64,000 nt of DNA. Origin: Atrina japonica. Lineage: Eukaryota; Mollusca; Bivalvia; Pterioida; Pinnidae. Positions 34,873 to 44,449 of the stretch are shown here, piece after piece (positions within the stretch are counted from its first letter, which is position 1; the number at the start of each line of letters is the position of its first letter). The position numbers and the translations under genes are program-made. Below the pieces are notes generated by a model, which was not told where the DNA came from, searched no databases, and worked only from the letters and a program-made list of their open reading frames with translations. Location of the stretch: NCBI GenBank assembly GCA_030159075.1, contig BROG01000042.1:1852501-1916500 (forward strand), read 5' to 3'.

Positions 34873-35055
34873 TGACGTCATAACCGGAAGTGCGTCATAC
34901 GGAAGTGAGGTCAGACCGGAAGTGCGTCATACCGGAAGTGAGGTCATGTTGTCATAGCAATAAGTAGAAAGAGCCAATCGTTGAGCTTGGAGGCGTGTCT
35001 ATGACCGGAAGTGGAAGGTAGTGGGGGCGGCCATCTTGGTTAAGGAGCCAATGAG
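34873..35055 (+). promoter_or_regulatory. Promoter-like motif cluster inside the left TIR
   Basis: CRE TGACGTCA (34873-34880; another at 34811-34818), four tandem ETS-type (A/C)CGGAAGT motifs (34883-34940) and a fifth near 35004, CCAAT boxes (34974-34978 and 35048-35052) and a YY1-type GCGGCCATCTTGG (35027-35039). The same set is present in the right TIR. These are known housekeeping-promoter motifs in animals; use here is inference. Confidence 0.5.
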
Positions 35056-35139
35056 AGCCTTCGTTACAAGAGGTTGGGGTCACGAGAAGTCACGAGAGGT
35101 CACGTGAGTTCCCGAGAATTCAACGGTAAGAGAGAGAAG

Positions 35140-35300
35140 TTGGGTTTTTCCAGTTTTGAGCTGAGAGTGAATCTATTTTTAGAACCGAAACTTTGGGTTT
35201 TTCCAGTTTTGAGCTGAGAGTGGATCTATTTTTAGAACCGAAACTTTGGGTTTTTCCAGTTTTGAGCTGAGAGTGAATCTATTTTTAGAACCGAAACTTT
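35140..35300 (+). repeat. 53-bp tandem repeat, 3 copies
   Basis: The unit 'ttgggtttttccagttttga' to 'tttagaaccgaaact' occurs three times here and twice in the right TIR (46120-46225). Confidence 0.9.
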
Positions 35301-35522
35301 GGGGTTTTCCAGGTTTGTGAAACTAGCAGTTGGTGGCGCCACCGTCGGTGAAACTAGTAGTTGGTGGCGCCACCGTCGTTGAGAGTTGTGTATCATGCGC
35401 ATGTGCGAGAAACGGTAGGCCGAGCCCGTCACTGTTAGTCGTCAAGAGTCCTGTTTCAAGTGCGTAAGCGCGAGAAGCGGTAGGCCGATCTCGACTCAAG
35501 CTTGTACTAAGACTTGTAGAGT

Positions 35523-36200
35523 CTGTACAAAGGGAGATTACTCTGTATAGACTCTATATGTGGAACAAAGGGAGATTACTCTGTATAGACTCTATAGGTT
35601 ATTACATCACTCTGTATAGCCTGTATAGGTGAAACAAAGGGAGATTACTCTGTATAGACTATAGAGATGGGGCAAAGGGAGATCACTCTGTATAGACTGT
35701 ATACATGAAACAAAGGGCGATTACTCTGTATATAGACTATAGGGGTGGAACAAAAGGGGCGATGACTCTATATGGGGTGTATACACTTAACCAGAGAGGG
35801 AGGGTGGGTGTGGGTAGTGAAATAGAAAGTATAGGAAGGGTAGCCATCTTGGGTATGGAATCATGGGACTGACTAATCTCACGGCAGGAGTGAGAACCAT
35901 AGAACATGAAAGTGTGTAACGTACTCAAAGTTTGTCAAAAGTGATCAAGTGTGTACCGTTCTCATGTTTCAAAGTTTGTCAAAGTGATCAAGTGTTTGTG
36001 TCGTTCTCAAAGTTTGTCAAAGTGATCAAGTGTGTACCGTTCTCATGTTTCAAAGTTTGCAACGTGTGCAACGTTCTAAGTTATAAAGTCTCAAAGTGAC
36101 AGACACAAGAAGCACAAGTGACACAAGTAGTAAAGTGTAAAGTATGAAGTTGTTCACTTACATCGTTTCATATTCAAGTTTTTATATTTCTTGTACTACT
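35523..36200. repeat. Left-only tandem arrays inside the Polinton
   Basis: The first array (about 35527-35795) has about seven ~40-bp units with 'acaaagggagattactctgt'. The second (about 35929-36090) has ~45-bp units with 'caaagtttgtcaaagtgatc' and 'gtaccgttctc'. Neither is present on the right side, where the TIR and the subterminal module are directly adjacent. No gene. Confidence 0.85.
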
Positions 36201-36203
36201 GTA

Positions 36204-36310
36204 TATAAAATAAAAAAAATGAAACACTTACCCAGAGAGAGTTTTTCTGACGATGTTGACTCTTCGAGCTTCGGCTGCCAAATGAGCTCTCAGTAGTCTA
36301 ACTGAAGTTT
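36204..36310 (-). repeat. Subterminal inverted module, left copy
   Basis: Its reverse complement matches the right modules at 45585-45710 and 45765-45889: 'cagttagactactgagagct', 'ccgaagctcgaagagtcaac', 'atcgtcagaaaaac', then GGGTAAGTGTTTC. The last part resembles a splice donor and points outward, towards the left TIR. Confidence 0.8.
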
Positions 36311-36592
36311 ATTCTCAAGTGTTTAATGTTACTATTTTTAGAATTGGCTCGTTTTGAATTTGTGTCCTTCTAACTAAACTTTTTCTCAAGTGTTTAATGT
36401 TACTATTTTTTAGAATTGATTTCTATCTCATAAAATTTGTTCAATCAAGTAAAAGAATTAACTTACTTACTACTAGACTTACCACTATAGTATAACACAA
36501 CACAAAAACTGCATCGTTTCAGTTAAGGTTTCTTTTCGTGTAAGTTAGGTGTCCCTGAAAAGGGCCGTTAAAATATTCTTGTTGGTAAAGGC

Positions 36593-36934
36593 CTATTCCC
36601 CATCCATCAGACGTCGCAACCGACTGACTTCGGCTTCTTTTTCTTCTATCAGGCGTCTAATTTCTTGTTCCTGTAGCCTCAGAAGTCTCAAATCTGCCTG
36701 AGCCATGGTATATTGCAGCTCAGGCAGTGGAGGTGCTGATGGTACAGCCCTGGGTGCAGGAGGTCTAGGGGGTGGTACCCTAGAGCTGCAAGGTGGTGGT
36801 GGCGGCGGACGGTCTAAAAATGATGGCCGACGGGGAGTAGGTCGCACTACTGTCACTTTTCTCTTCGGCGACGAACACCTGTGAATTCCTCTAATGAAAT
36901 CTGTTTCACTTGGAATATCTCCAAACCTGTCCAT
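36593..36934 (-). CDS. Proline-rich protein with C-terminal coiled coil, 113 aa, unknown
   Basis: The start is MDRFGDIPSE at 36934, chosen because a minus-strand TATATAAA (36975-36982) lies 41-48 bp upstream; the in-frame ATG at 37000 would precede that TATA box. Residues 24-38 are basic (SPKRKVTVVRPTPRR). Residues 43-70 are proline-rich (PPPPPPCSS and similar), and about 75-113 form a charged heptad-type helix (LRLLRLQEQEIRRLIEEKEA). It is the only minus-strand gene of the element and diverges from the ATPase gene. The frame is intact. I do not recognise a family. A scaffolding or regulatory role is possible but unsupported. Confidence 0.6.
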   Translation of the reverse strand: MDRFGDIPSETDFIRGIHRCSSPKRKVTVVRPTPRRPSFLDRPPPPPPCSSRVPPPRPPAPRAVPSAPPLPELQYTMAQADLRLLRLQEQEIRRLIEEKEAEVSRLRRLMDGE

Positions 36935-36974
36935 GGTGATGATGAACTGATACCGAGTCACACCAAATGTCTGG

Positions 36975-37152
36975 TTTATATAGAGACTATGAACGCGCAC
37001 GCAATCAATGACGTCAGAGGTCTATTCGGAGTATGAGTTGTTTCATGACTCCTACTACTACTACTCGGAACGTTTTTGTCTTATACCTTAGATGATACAC
37101 TACTCAAGTGACCATGTATATAATACATGACTGAAGTGACCATGTATATAAT
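36975..37152. promoter_or_regulatory. Divergent promoter with two TATA boxes
   Basis: TATATAAA on the minus strand (36975-36982) serves the 113-aa gene. Plus-strand TATATAA (37145-37151) lies 35 bp before the ATPase ATG. The block 'aagtgaccatgtatataata' is tandemly duplicated, with its first copy near 37107. A further TGACGTCA lies near 37008. Confidence 0.6.
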
Positions 37153-37185
37153 ACTACATCTCTCAGTTTCATTACTAGTATTAAA

Positions 37186-37857
37186 ATGGCTTACTATCAG
37201 TCCATATCTCCCGATACGATACAATTAAAGCATGAATTTTACCATGGTTGTGGCGGGACCCCACCAAATCAGGGGAAAACTGTATTTGTAAAACAGTTGA
37301 TAGAATGGAAGGATCAATGGATTCATTCCCCTCCCCGACAAAATTGTATGGTGTTATCGTGAATGGCAATCCTGCTTATGAAATCTTACAACGGGAACAT
37401 CAAGTTCACTTCGTTCAAAATATACCTGAGGATGACGAAGTCTTAGTTTCTGAATCCAACTCGTCGTCACCTACTTGTCTTTGATGATATGATGGGCAGT
37501 AAAGCTCTCGATTCTATCGTAGAATGGTTTACACGTAAAGCTCATCATCGAAACACAAGTGTGATCTACATCACTCAAAAACTTGTTTGATCGTGCTAAA
37601 CAATATCGTACTATAAGTCTGAATGCTCATTATATCGTCCTGTTTAAGAATCCTAGAGATAAATCTCATGTGACCAGTTTATCACGTCAATTAGACCTAC
37701 CAGGATTAAACATGCTTATCACGATGCTACAAATCGTCCTCATGGTTATCTCTTGATTGATCTCACATCGTCTACCCCTGATAATCTAAGATTAAGATCA
37801 GATCTGTTTCATCCTTGGTTTACGGGAGGAATAGTGTTGTATACACCTTATAAGTAG
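37186..37857 (+). pseudogene. Packaging ATPase (FtsK/HerA-type), frame-broken
   Basis: About 222 codons, from ATG at 37186 to TAG at 37857. The family pumps the element's DNA into the capsid. A P-loop-like Gly/Lys-rich segment spans about 37245-37295 and is crossed by two closely spaced frame changes. A Walker B-type hydrophobic strand ending in two acidic residues (LVFDDMMG) lies at about 37466-37490. The end (FHPWFTGGIVLYTPYK) fits the usual C-terminus. At least two further frame changes lie between 37300 and 37750. No nonsense substitution was noticed between the breaks. Assignment rests on the Walker motifs, length and position. Confidence 0.75.
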
Positions 37858-37910
37858 ACAGTCACTTTCTCTAGGGTGTCATTTCTCGTATTTCCTGTTA
37901 ACGTAGAATC

Positions 37911-38920
37911 ATGAATCCTTTACCTAAAGCCACCAGTAAACTGGTGACTACTCTAAGAAAATTACAATTGGAGAAAGATCCCGTCAGACGTCAAGAACTG
38001 TTAGAATTAGGTAGAGACGCTTTATTGAAATGGTTTGGTATGGGAGCTAAAAAATCTTCTGTCTGGTACCATTCCAGTGACTAAACTTACAGCATCGTTA
38101 ATACAGAGAAATGCTGATCATTTAAAAATCATTGCTGACCCTAAAAAGCTGATGAAGAAGCTAAGAAAACTGCTATCTTAAAACGAGGAGGGGCAGGGTT
38201 CTTAGGTGGGGTAATCATTCGATCCCTGTTACAGTGGGCTAGTCGTCTCAAGAAGAACACTGCACCTAAAAAGAAAAAAACACCCCCCTCCTCCTAAGCA
38301 GAGAAAGCAGAGCCCTAAAAAGAAGAAGAGTCCTAAGAAGAAGAAGAGTCCTAAGAAGAAGAGTCCTAAGAAGAAGAACCCACCATTGATTCTAAAACTA
38401 AATCTGAAGCAGATTCGTGAAGCTAATACAATGAATCAGGCTACTCCTACACGAATACCGTCTCCACCTGTAACCAAACAGTCCTGTAGCAGGAACTTCT
38501 GCTACTGCAACATCTATCTTTGGACAACCTATACGTCTTCCTGGTAGACCTAATATCAAAATTACCCAACGGAAACAACCTTCTATTACTAAGACTAAAG
38601 CAGTCCTACAGGCACTGAATGTACCTAAGAAGTCTACTCCTACTAATACTCCCAAGCAGTCTTTGTTATTTCCCTTATTACCAAAACCTTTAACTGCTAA
38701 AGATGTATCATCTCAGCTGAACAAACATGTTACATCTACTCCAAAGTCTACTCGTTTACCTTCGTTTGCTTCTACCTTTGGATCTCCCATCACCAGTCAG
38801 CCTAAGACACAGGCTACTTCATATATGAATAGCTACAAATGTCTATGGTGTCGGGCTCTTTTTACTACGAGTAAAGAACTTCAAGATCATAAACGACTTC
38901 AACATCCTATGTTGATATAG
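37911..38920 (+). pseudogene. Basic core-like protein with C2H2 zinc finger, frame-broken
   Basis: Starts MNPLPKATSKLVTTLRKLQL, a helical N-terminus. The middle (about 38265-38390) is a lysine/proline/serine tract of repeated SPKKK units, as in DNA-condensing core proteins. The last 85 codons are intact and end in one zinc finger (YKCLWCRALF then ELQDHKRLQH; C-x2-C-x12-H-x4-H). Several frame changes lie between 38040 and 38660. By composition it could bind packaged DNA. The named family is not recognised, and the finger on a virion-type protein is unusual. Confidence 0.6.
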
Positions 38921-38986
38921 GTTTATAAAACTACCTCAGATCATGTATTGAGTCATTTGTATAGAATACTTAGTTGTAGTGACATC

Positions 38987-39356
38987 ATGGCACCACGAAA
39001 AAGTAAGCATGGGTTTGAATCTCATGCTGCTTTGATTAAAGTCTTTAGGACAAAAGCAGTATCCTATTGAGTTTTTAAAAAGATGATCTTACGGTTATGC
39101 CCCTGATGATACGATCATGAAAATTTGTGAAGTGGTGTATAACATCTTAAAAGGAGTGATTCCTTTAACAAAACGCCAGAAACAACACTTGGGTTCAAAG
39201 AAACGGGTCTTAAGAAAACTAGTTCATCCTCAATTGACTGTCCCTCAACGACGTCGAATTCTAACGAATCAACAGGGTGGTGTGTTACCTTTCTTACCCT
39301 TATTAGCGCCATTACTAGGAGCCATAGCTTCTCCTGTCTTAAAATCTATTCTATAA
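38987..39356 (+). pseudogene. Small basic protein with hydrophobic C-terminal tail, frame-broken
   Basis: Starts MAPRKSKHGFESHAALIK. After frame changes near 39040-39110 it continues from about 39117 as an intact basic stretch (TKRQKQHLGSKKRVLRKL) and ends with QGGVLPFLPLLAPLLGAIAS. A basic domain followed by a Gly-Gly-hydrophobic tail recalls small virion proteins next to Polinton and adenovirus-like capsid genes (the PX or X type), but that is analogy only. It ends 2 bp before the next ATG. Confidence 0.5.
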
Positions 39357-39358
39357 CC

Positions 39359-40255
39359 ATGAGCACACGAAAAATGATCTTAGTTCCCGAGAGGACCATG
39401 GAAGAACTCAAACAATGGAGAGAAAGAAGTTTAAATCCTTTGCCTCATACACCTGAAGTAGCATCTTCGGTGCGTTTAGGTAATGAATTAGATACGATTG
39501 TAGATCGTGTGATGATTTGACTCCTGAAGCTAAGGTAGCCCAAGTTTGGTCAAGAACTTCATCGATACCGTACGTATCTACAACAAGCTCGTCATCCTGT
39601 AGAAGAGAGACCTTGGTCTCTGAAAACAGATAAAGTCAAAGAAGTCAAAGATGATGTTTAAAACTGAAATGTCTTCTGATGATCAAGATCTTATGACAGC
39701 TATTTCATCCAGTGTCACTGCTCCATTAAAACCCAAAAGTCCCTCTGTTATTTAAACATCTCAAGAAACATTCTGATGTACTAACATGGGAAAAAGACGG
39801 TCAAATACACAATACAAAGGAAAGACCGTCCCTGGGACCAATATGGTCGATCTCGTAACTGATGCTTTACGAACACAACCTAGAAAAGGGTATCAACCCT
39901 CGGGACTTTGATAGTTTTGTAAAAGGATTAGTGGAATCGAATGTTCCTCGTGATTGGATACGTAACCCTAATTATATCAAAGTGATGAATCAACCTATTG
40001 TAAAACCAAAGGCTATGAGTACCCCCTAAACCTCTGGAAAATGATGATGAAGATGACACAGGGTTCTATGACGCTATGCCTACTCTTCCTTCTACTGACA
40101 TAAAAGATTCTGCAAAGACACCCCTTAGTCAGAAAATGGTGAAGGATTGGCAAAGATTGACTCCTACGGCCTGGTCTACCATTAAAAAATCTAAAAAGAG
40201 TTCTCATCTTCCAGAATGGATCAAAACTCAAAATCTTCGCAAAATGCCAAATTAG
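39359..40255 (+). pseudogene. Polinton-associated protein of unknown function, frame-broken
   Basis: Begins MSTRKMILVPERTMEELKQW. The middle contains a charged linker, and the C-terminal part contains PGTNMVDLVTDALR, then VESNVPRDWIRNP. I recall this layout (MILVP at the N-terminus, PGTN/S..VDL..D.LR, and NVP....N) from uncharacterised proteins that accompany Polinton genes in many animals; that recollection was not checked. Frame changes occur near 39520, 39545, 39740, 39825, 39880 and 40020. The 3' end overlaps the integrase start by 40 bp. Confidence 0.55.
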
Positions 40256-41335
40256 CATCCATCTATTATGATCCTTCTAATCGGGGTGGTTATGCAGGTG
40301 TACAACCTCTCTATCGAGAAGTGAAACGTCGAAAGTACCCCATTTCTCTAAATGAAGTCAAACAATGGTTGAAAGAACAAGACACGTATACGCTTCATAA
40401 ATCTATCAAGAGAAAGTTTCCTCGTAACCAAACGAGAGTGACCGATATGGGATGAACAATGGCAATTAGATTTAGCTGATGTATCCAACATCAAGGCACA
40501 CAATGATGGGTATACGTTTCTCTTATGTGTCATTGATGTTCTAATCTAAATATGCTTGGGTCATCCCTTTGAAAAATAAATCTGCCAAAAGAAATGGTAC
40601 GAGGGTTTCAAGCAGTATTAAAAACAAGCTAAAGGACGACGTCCTATTCGTATACAATCCGATAAAGGAAAAGAGTTTTTGAATCGTGAATTTCGTCATA
40701 CGTTTCATGATATTCATTTCTTTACGACAGACAATACAGAAACAAAAGCTAGTATTGTAGAGAACGCTTTCAAAGGACCCTAAAAGCTCGCATGTGGAGA
40801 TATTTTACTCATACTCGTTCACGTCGTTATGTTGACGTTCTACCTCAGATTGTTCAAGCTTATAATCAATCGTATCATCGTAGTATCGGTAGAAGTCCCA
40901 TAGAAGTCAATCCTTCCAATGTGTTAGAAGTCTGGGAGACCTTATATGGTACCCCTTCTAAAAAACCGTCCATTGCCCAAGTTTCATACAGGTGATCGCG
41001 TACGTATCAGTAAAGTAAAGCGTACATTTGATAAGGGATACTTACCTAACTGGATCACGGAACTGTTCACGGTCGAGAAACGAGTACCTGATCGTTATCC
41101 TTATGTGTATTACATCCAGGATGATCACCAAGAACGATTGGAAGGTACGTTTTACGAATCTGAATTACAACCCGTTGTGAAAACAGATGATGTCTATGAA
41201 GTCGACGAGATTCTCGATCATAGAAAAAGGCGTGTAGGTAAAAATCGAGTTATAGAAGAAGTGAAGGTACATTGGAAAGGATATCCTTCTACTTTTGATT
41301 CATGGATCCCCAAATCCAACTTGATCGACCAGTAG
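40216..41335 (+). pseudogene. Retrovirus-type integrase with C-terminal chromodomain, frame-broken
   Basis: About 373 codons. The N-terminus MDQNSKSSQNAKLASIYYDP and the helical segment to 40440 match Polinton integrases. The catalytic acidic residues are Asp at 40469 (QLDLAD), Asp at 40661 (QSDKGKEF) and Glu at 40760 (SIVENAF), about 32 residues after the second Asp. The C-terminal 129 codons are intact and end in a chromodomain (VYEVDEILDHR, then VKVHWKGYPSTFDSWIP). It would cut and join the element ends to host DNA with 6-bp stagger, which fits the CACGTT duplication. Frame changes lie near 40445, 40540, 40590, 40618, 40780 and 40975. Confidence 0.88.
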
Positions 41336-41628
41336 ACTCGGTAAGCCGAGTGTCTATCAGAGTTAACAATGAGCCCACCGAGCAAACACCCGATAGAGTG
41401 AGTCATACGCCTAGTACTACTTGGAAATGGTGCGGAGAAAAGATACCTCGGAATGAAATTGTATTCTTTGTTCAAGTCATTCTTGCCTTTACTATCATCA
41501 TAGCTTGCGTCGTTCATTTGGCTTTGAAAGATGACATTAGTCAGTTCTGGATGGTTATGTTAAGTGGATGTATGGGGTACATCATGCCTAATCCTAGTAT
41601 GAAACTACCTTCCAAAGCAAATCATTGA
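41302..41628 (+). CDS. Small membrane protein, 108 aa
   Basis: The frame is intact. A hydrophilic N-terminus (1-50) is followed by a helix at about 53-74 (IVFFVQVILAFTIIIACVVH) and a shorter hydrophobic segment at about 81-95, ending MGYIMPNPSMKLP. A protein of this build, with a 'G....PNP' end, is a frequent Polinton accessory gene; its role is unknown. The ATG overlaps the integrase stop by 34 bp in another frame. A downstream start is possible. Confidence 0.7.
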   Translation: MDPQIQLDRPVDSVSRVSIRVNNEPTEQTPDRVSHTPSTTWKWCGEKIPRNEIVFFVQVILAFTIIIACVVHLALKDDISQFWMVMLSGCMGYIMPNPSMKLPSKANH

Positions 41629-41631
41629 ATC

Positions 41632-41637
41632 TATAAA
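41632..41637 (+). promoter_or_regulatory. TATA box before the virion gene cluster
   Basis: TATAAA, 60 bp before the ATG of the next gene, directly after the membrane protein stop. Confidence 0.45.
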
Positions 41638-41696
41638 GACTTCAAGTTCCCACGTTTGAATCCATTCCTAAGGACCGGTATTGATAGTGACACATT

Positions 41697-42251
41697 ATGA
41701 CACTCATCGTTCATAAAGGGGTACCCCGTCAGAAAGGCTATGGGCTTCTCTTCCCTAAACTGACTCAATCGTTAACGAGAACAACTCATGGTCTGATCTC
41801 TCCTCAGAGAGGTGGGATCATCAATCCATTAAGACTTGCAAGGAATATCGTCAATACACTCGTAGGAACATTTAGTCCTAGAGCATCGGATATGCAATAT
41901 GGCGAAGGTATTTGGTCAGACTTTCTCAAACCTACCATGACGAAAGCCATTCCTCATATAGCTAAATTTGCTTTGAATACGGGCATGGATGTGATACAAA
42001 ATAAACGTTCACTGAAAATGCTCTTGTTCAACGAGGGAAAAGAAGCCGTGAGCAACTTAATGACGGGTCCTAAGAAAACATTAGCTCGTGCCCCCTCTCA
42101 TGTCGCTTCTCGTTTAGCAGGCAAGAAACGAACAGGAACAACGAGTCATACGAACAGTAGTATAAAAAAGAAACGAACGAGCCGTCCCTTTCAGTCTACT
42201 TCTACAAGTAAATCTAAACAGGTCGGAAGAGAGCAAGATATCTTTGACTAA
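41697..42251 (+). CDS. Putative minor virion protein, 184 aa
   Basis: The frame is intact. Visible features are an N-terminal YGLLFPKLTQSLTR, a glycine patch SPQRGGIINPL, an amphipathic region MQYGEGIWSDFLKPTMTKAI, predicted helices to residue 125, and a very basic Ser/Thr/Lys-rich tail (140-184) with KKKR-type nuclear localisation signals. Its position immediately before the major capsid gene, basic nature and amphipathic helix suggest a capsid-associated or membrane-active minor protein (compare pVI-like proteins), but no catalytic motif supports this. Confidence 0.6.
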   Translation: MTLIVHKGVPRQKGYGLLFPKLTQSLTRTTHGLISPQRGGIINPLRLARNIVNTLVGTFSPRASDMQYGEGIWSDFLKPTMTKAIPHIAKFALNTGMDVIQNKRSLKMLLFNEGKEAVSNLMTGPKKTLARAPSHVASRLAGKKRTGTTSHTNSSIKKKRTSRPFQSTSTSKSKQVGREQDIFD

Positions 42252-42255
42252 CAAG

Positions 42256-43593
42256 ATGATGATGCAAAAAGATTCCTGTGAGTGTAGTAGTGAAGCTTTA
42301 GAGTTGTTTAATGTCCCTCCCACCAATGTAACCTTAGAAGAAGGAAGATGGGTGGAATATTACCCCATCTCTAGTGTCAATACACAATCTGCTCCTATTG
42401 AGTTTGAAATCAAAGGACAAGGCGATGAGTATTTTGATTTGAACCAGACCTATGTGTACGTAGAAGCTAAAATCGTCAACAAGATGGAACTGATCTAGCA
42501 AATGATACTCAAATCACTCCCGTCAACAATTTGCTGCATAGTTTGTTTTCCGAGATCGATTGTAATCTAAATGGAAAAAGTGATCACTCTCCTGGAACCG
42601 ATACCTATCCCTATCGAGCTTATCTCGAAAAGTTGCTGTCCTTTTCTAACGAAACGCTAAAATATCAGATTAGTGCTACCCAGTTTATGGTACAAGGATC
42701 AACCTGGACGATTTGACAAGTTGAATCCTCATGCCGATGATGTCGCCGAGAGAAAAAACTCAGGATTAGCTGATCGTCATGAACGTATCAGTGAAAGTAA
42801 AACCTTTAATATGATGGATCGTCTCCATTTGGATCTGTTTGAACAGAAAACGATTTCTACCTAATGGTATAGATGTACGTCTAAGGTTTAATAGAAGTCG
42901 TGAACCCTTTTACATGATGTGTGGAGGAGGTGAATTAGGTTATTTGAAGATATTACAAATGTATCTAGTGGTACGTAAAGTGAAACCCATTGCAACCTTA
43001 CTGAATCAGATGAACGAACAGATGAATACCAGTACTGCTAAATTTCCCTTGAGACGCGTAGAAGTGAAAACGTTTACCATTCCTGCTGGGACACGTTCAA
43101 AGATTACAGATCATTTGTATCAAGGTCAAATGCCAAAACGTATAGTAGTAGGTATGGTGAGCAATGCCGCTTTCAATGGGGATGCGACAAAGAATCCTTT
43201 TTATTTTCAACATTTTAATGTCAATAAAGTGGATGTTAGTATCAATGGAGAAAGTCTTTGCACTCGTCCTTTGAAACCTGACTTTGAAAACAACTTGTAC
43301 TTGCGCTCATACTTGAGCTTATATCAAGGATTAGGTCGATTAGGAGAAGACTGGGCCCCTTTCCGTGACCATTGACAACTATAGAAGAGGGTTTACCCTT
43401 GTTGTGGTGTTTTGATTTGACAGCTGATCAAGACAATGATCAGAGCAAGTTACACTGGATAAAAACAGGAGATTTACGCATCGAACTTCAATTTGCTCAA
43501 GCTTTAGCAGAGAGTGTGAACTGCATTGTCTATGGAGAATTTGATAACGTATTAGAAATCAACAAACAGAGAGAAGTGGCTATAGACTATTGA
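42256..43593 (+). pseudogene. Major capsid protein, double-jelly-roll type, frame-broken
   Basis: About 445 codons from ATG 42256 to TGA 43593. The start is the Polinton capsid hallmark: LFNVPPTNVTLEEGRWVEYY, then PISSVNTQSAPIEFEIKGQG and DEYFDLNQTYVYVEAKIV. The central and C-terminal parts (42839-43375 and 43376-43593) are long and open. Frame changes lie near 42485, 42705, 42850 and 43370. This family is expected to form the hexagonal capsomers of a virion. The next gene follows after 5 bp. No nonsense substitution was noticed. Confidence 0.85.
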
Positions 43594-43598
43594 AACCC

Positions 43599-44009
43599 AT
43601 GCAAAGTATTCAAGGCTTGAATGCTCATCAACTCAATAGTATTTTATCACGAGACCCTTATGTAGGACCTTCGTTCGGCGGAGTATACCCAGAGACGTTT
43701 TTACCGGACTATCTACCTTATGGCAAACATTCATTTATCGTTAATACAGATCCTCACGATCAACCAGGAGAGCATTGGGTTGCCATTCATTTCATAGGTC
43801 AACAGACTGCTGAATATTTTGACTCTTATGGGCTACCTCCATGGATCTATCCTGATATCTATCAGTTTATGAAACGCCATGCAGATCGAGTGATTTATAA
43901 TCAGCAGATGTATCAACACCCTCGCACCAAAGTTTTTGGACATTACTGTGTGTATTATTTACGTCAAAGACATCGAGGTGTCCCTAGTCATGTTTTATTT
44001 CATCGTTAA
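43599..44009 (+). CDS. Adenain-like cysteine protease (Ulp1/C5 type), 136 aa
   Basis: The frame is intact. The catalytic layout is His59 in GEHWVAIHF, Asp75 in YFDSYG, Gln102 or Gln103 before the last strand, and Cys117 in FGHYCVYYLRQR. This is the His-Asp/Glu-Gln-Cys order of adenovirus and Polinton maturation proteases, which cleave virion precursors. ATG at 43599 (MQSIQGLN) is the first ATG after the capsid stop. The protein is shorter than typical (about 180-200 aa), and basic sequence continues in another frame to about 44150 (RPRRRNIDPLLNDRF), so the C-terminus may be lost by a frame change. Confidence 0.88.
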   Translation: MQSIQGLNAHQLNSILSRDPYVGPSFGGVYPETFLPDYLPYGKHSFIVNTDPHDQPGEHWVAIHFIGQQTAEYFDSYGLPPWIYPDIYQFMKRHADRVIYNQQMYQHPRTKVFGHYCVYYLRQRHRGVPSHVLFHR

Positions 44010-44241
44010 GTCCTCAACCTAGACCAAGAAGAAGAAACATTGATCCTTTACTAAACGATCGTTTTGTTTGGAGATGGTTTAGAGAGCAATATCGCATACC
44101 TGTACCTAAATCAACCGTGTATCAGTCCTGTCAGTCACGACAAGTATGGGTTTAATTACGTCAAGGAATCCGAACCGACCGAAGCTGACGTTCTTTTGCT
44201 CCGCGCTGTATGGGCAAGATCAACCGTAGTAGTGAGACGTA

Positions 44242-44383
44242 ATAAACTCTTTGTTGTTTTTTTTTTTCATTTTGTTATTATTATTATTATTATTATTTTG
44301 CTTTTTGGTATCACTGTACGTAGTCTTAGAGGGACGGCCCTAATCCTCCAAGAACTACTTCTAGTTTGAGCGGGGGTAATAAA
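44242..44383 (+). terminator. Polyadenylation signals after the plus-strand gene block
   Basis: AATAAA at 44242-44247 and 44378-44383, with a T-rich stretch and (TTA)n between. Likely the 3' end of the capsid/protease transcripts. Confidence 0.5.
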
Positions 44384-44449
44384 ATGTTGAGTGAATAGAC
44401 TTGTTTATGAGTTATTTATGAGTTAAAAACAATATAAAGTAGAAAGAAA

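Larger units (their letters stand above)
34738..35522 (+). repeat. Left terminal inverted repeat (785 bp)
   Basis: Pairs with 45890-46624 over its whole length, with scattered substitutions. The 50-bp length difference comes mainly from an internal 53-bp tandem repeat (three copies here, two on the right). It contains two GGTGGCGCCACC palindromes (35332-35343 and 35363-35374), each within a ~30-bp direct repeat. The last matching bases are 'acttgtagagt'. Confidence 0.93.

Noticed and set aside
38280..38390. Lysine-rich tract taken as a poly-A/low-complexity artefact
   Set aside because: The SPKKK period and its place inside an otherwise coding region fit a basic core protein better.
41218..41517. 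Minus-strand 99-codon open frame over the integrase end
   Set aside because: Shadow of the integrase and membrane protein genes on the other strand.
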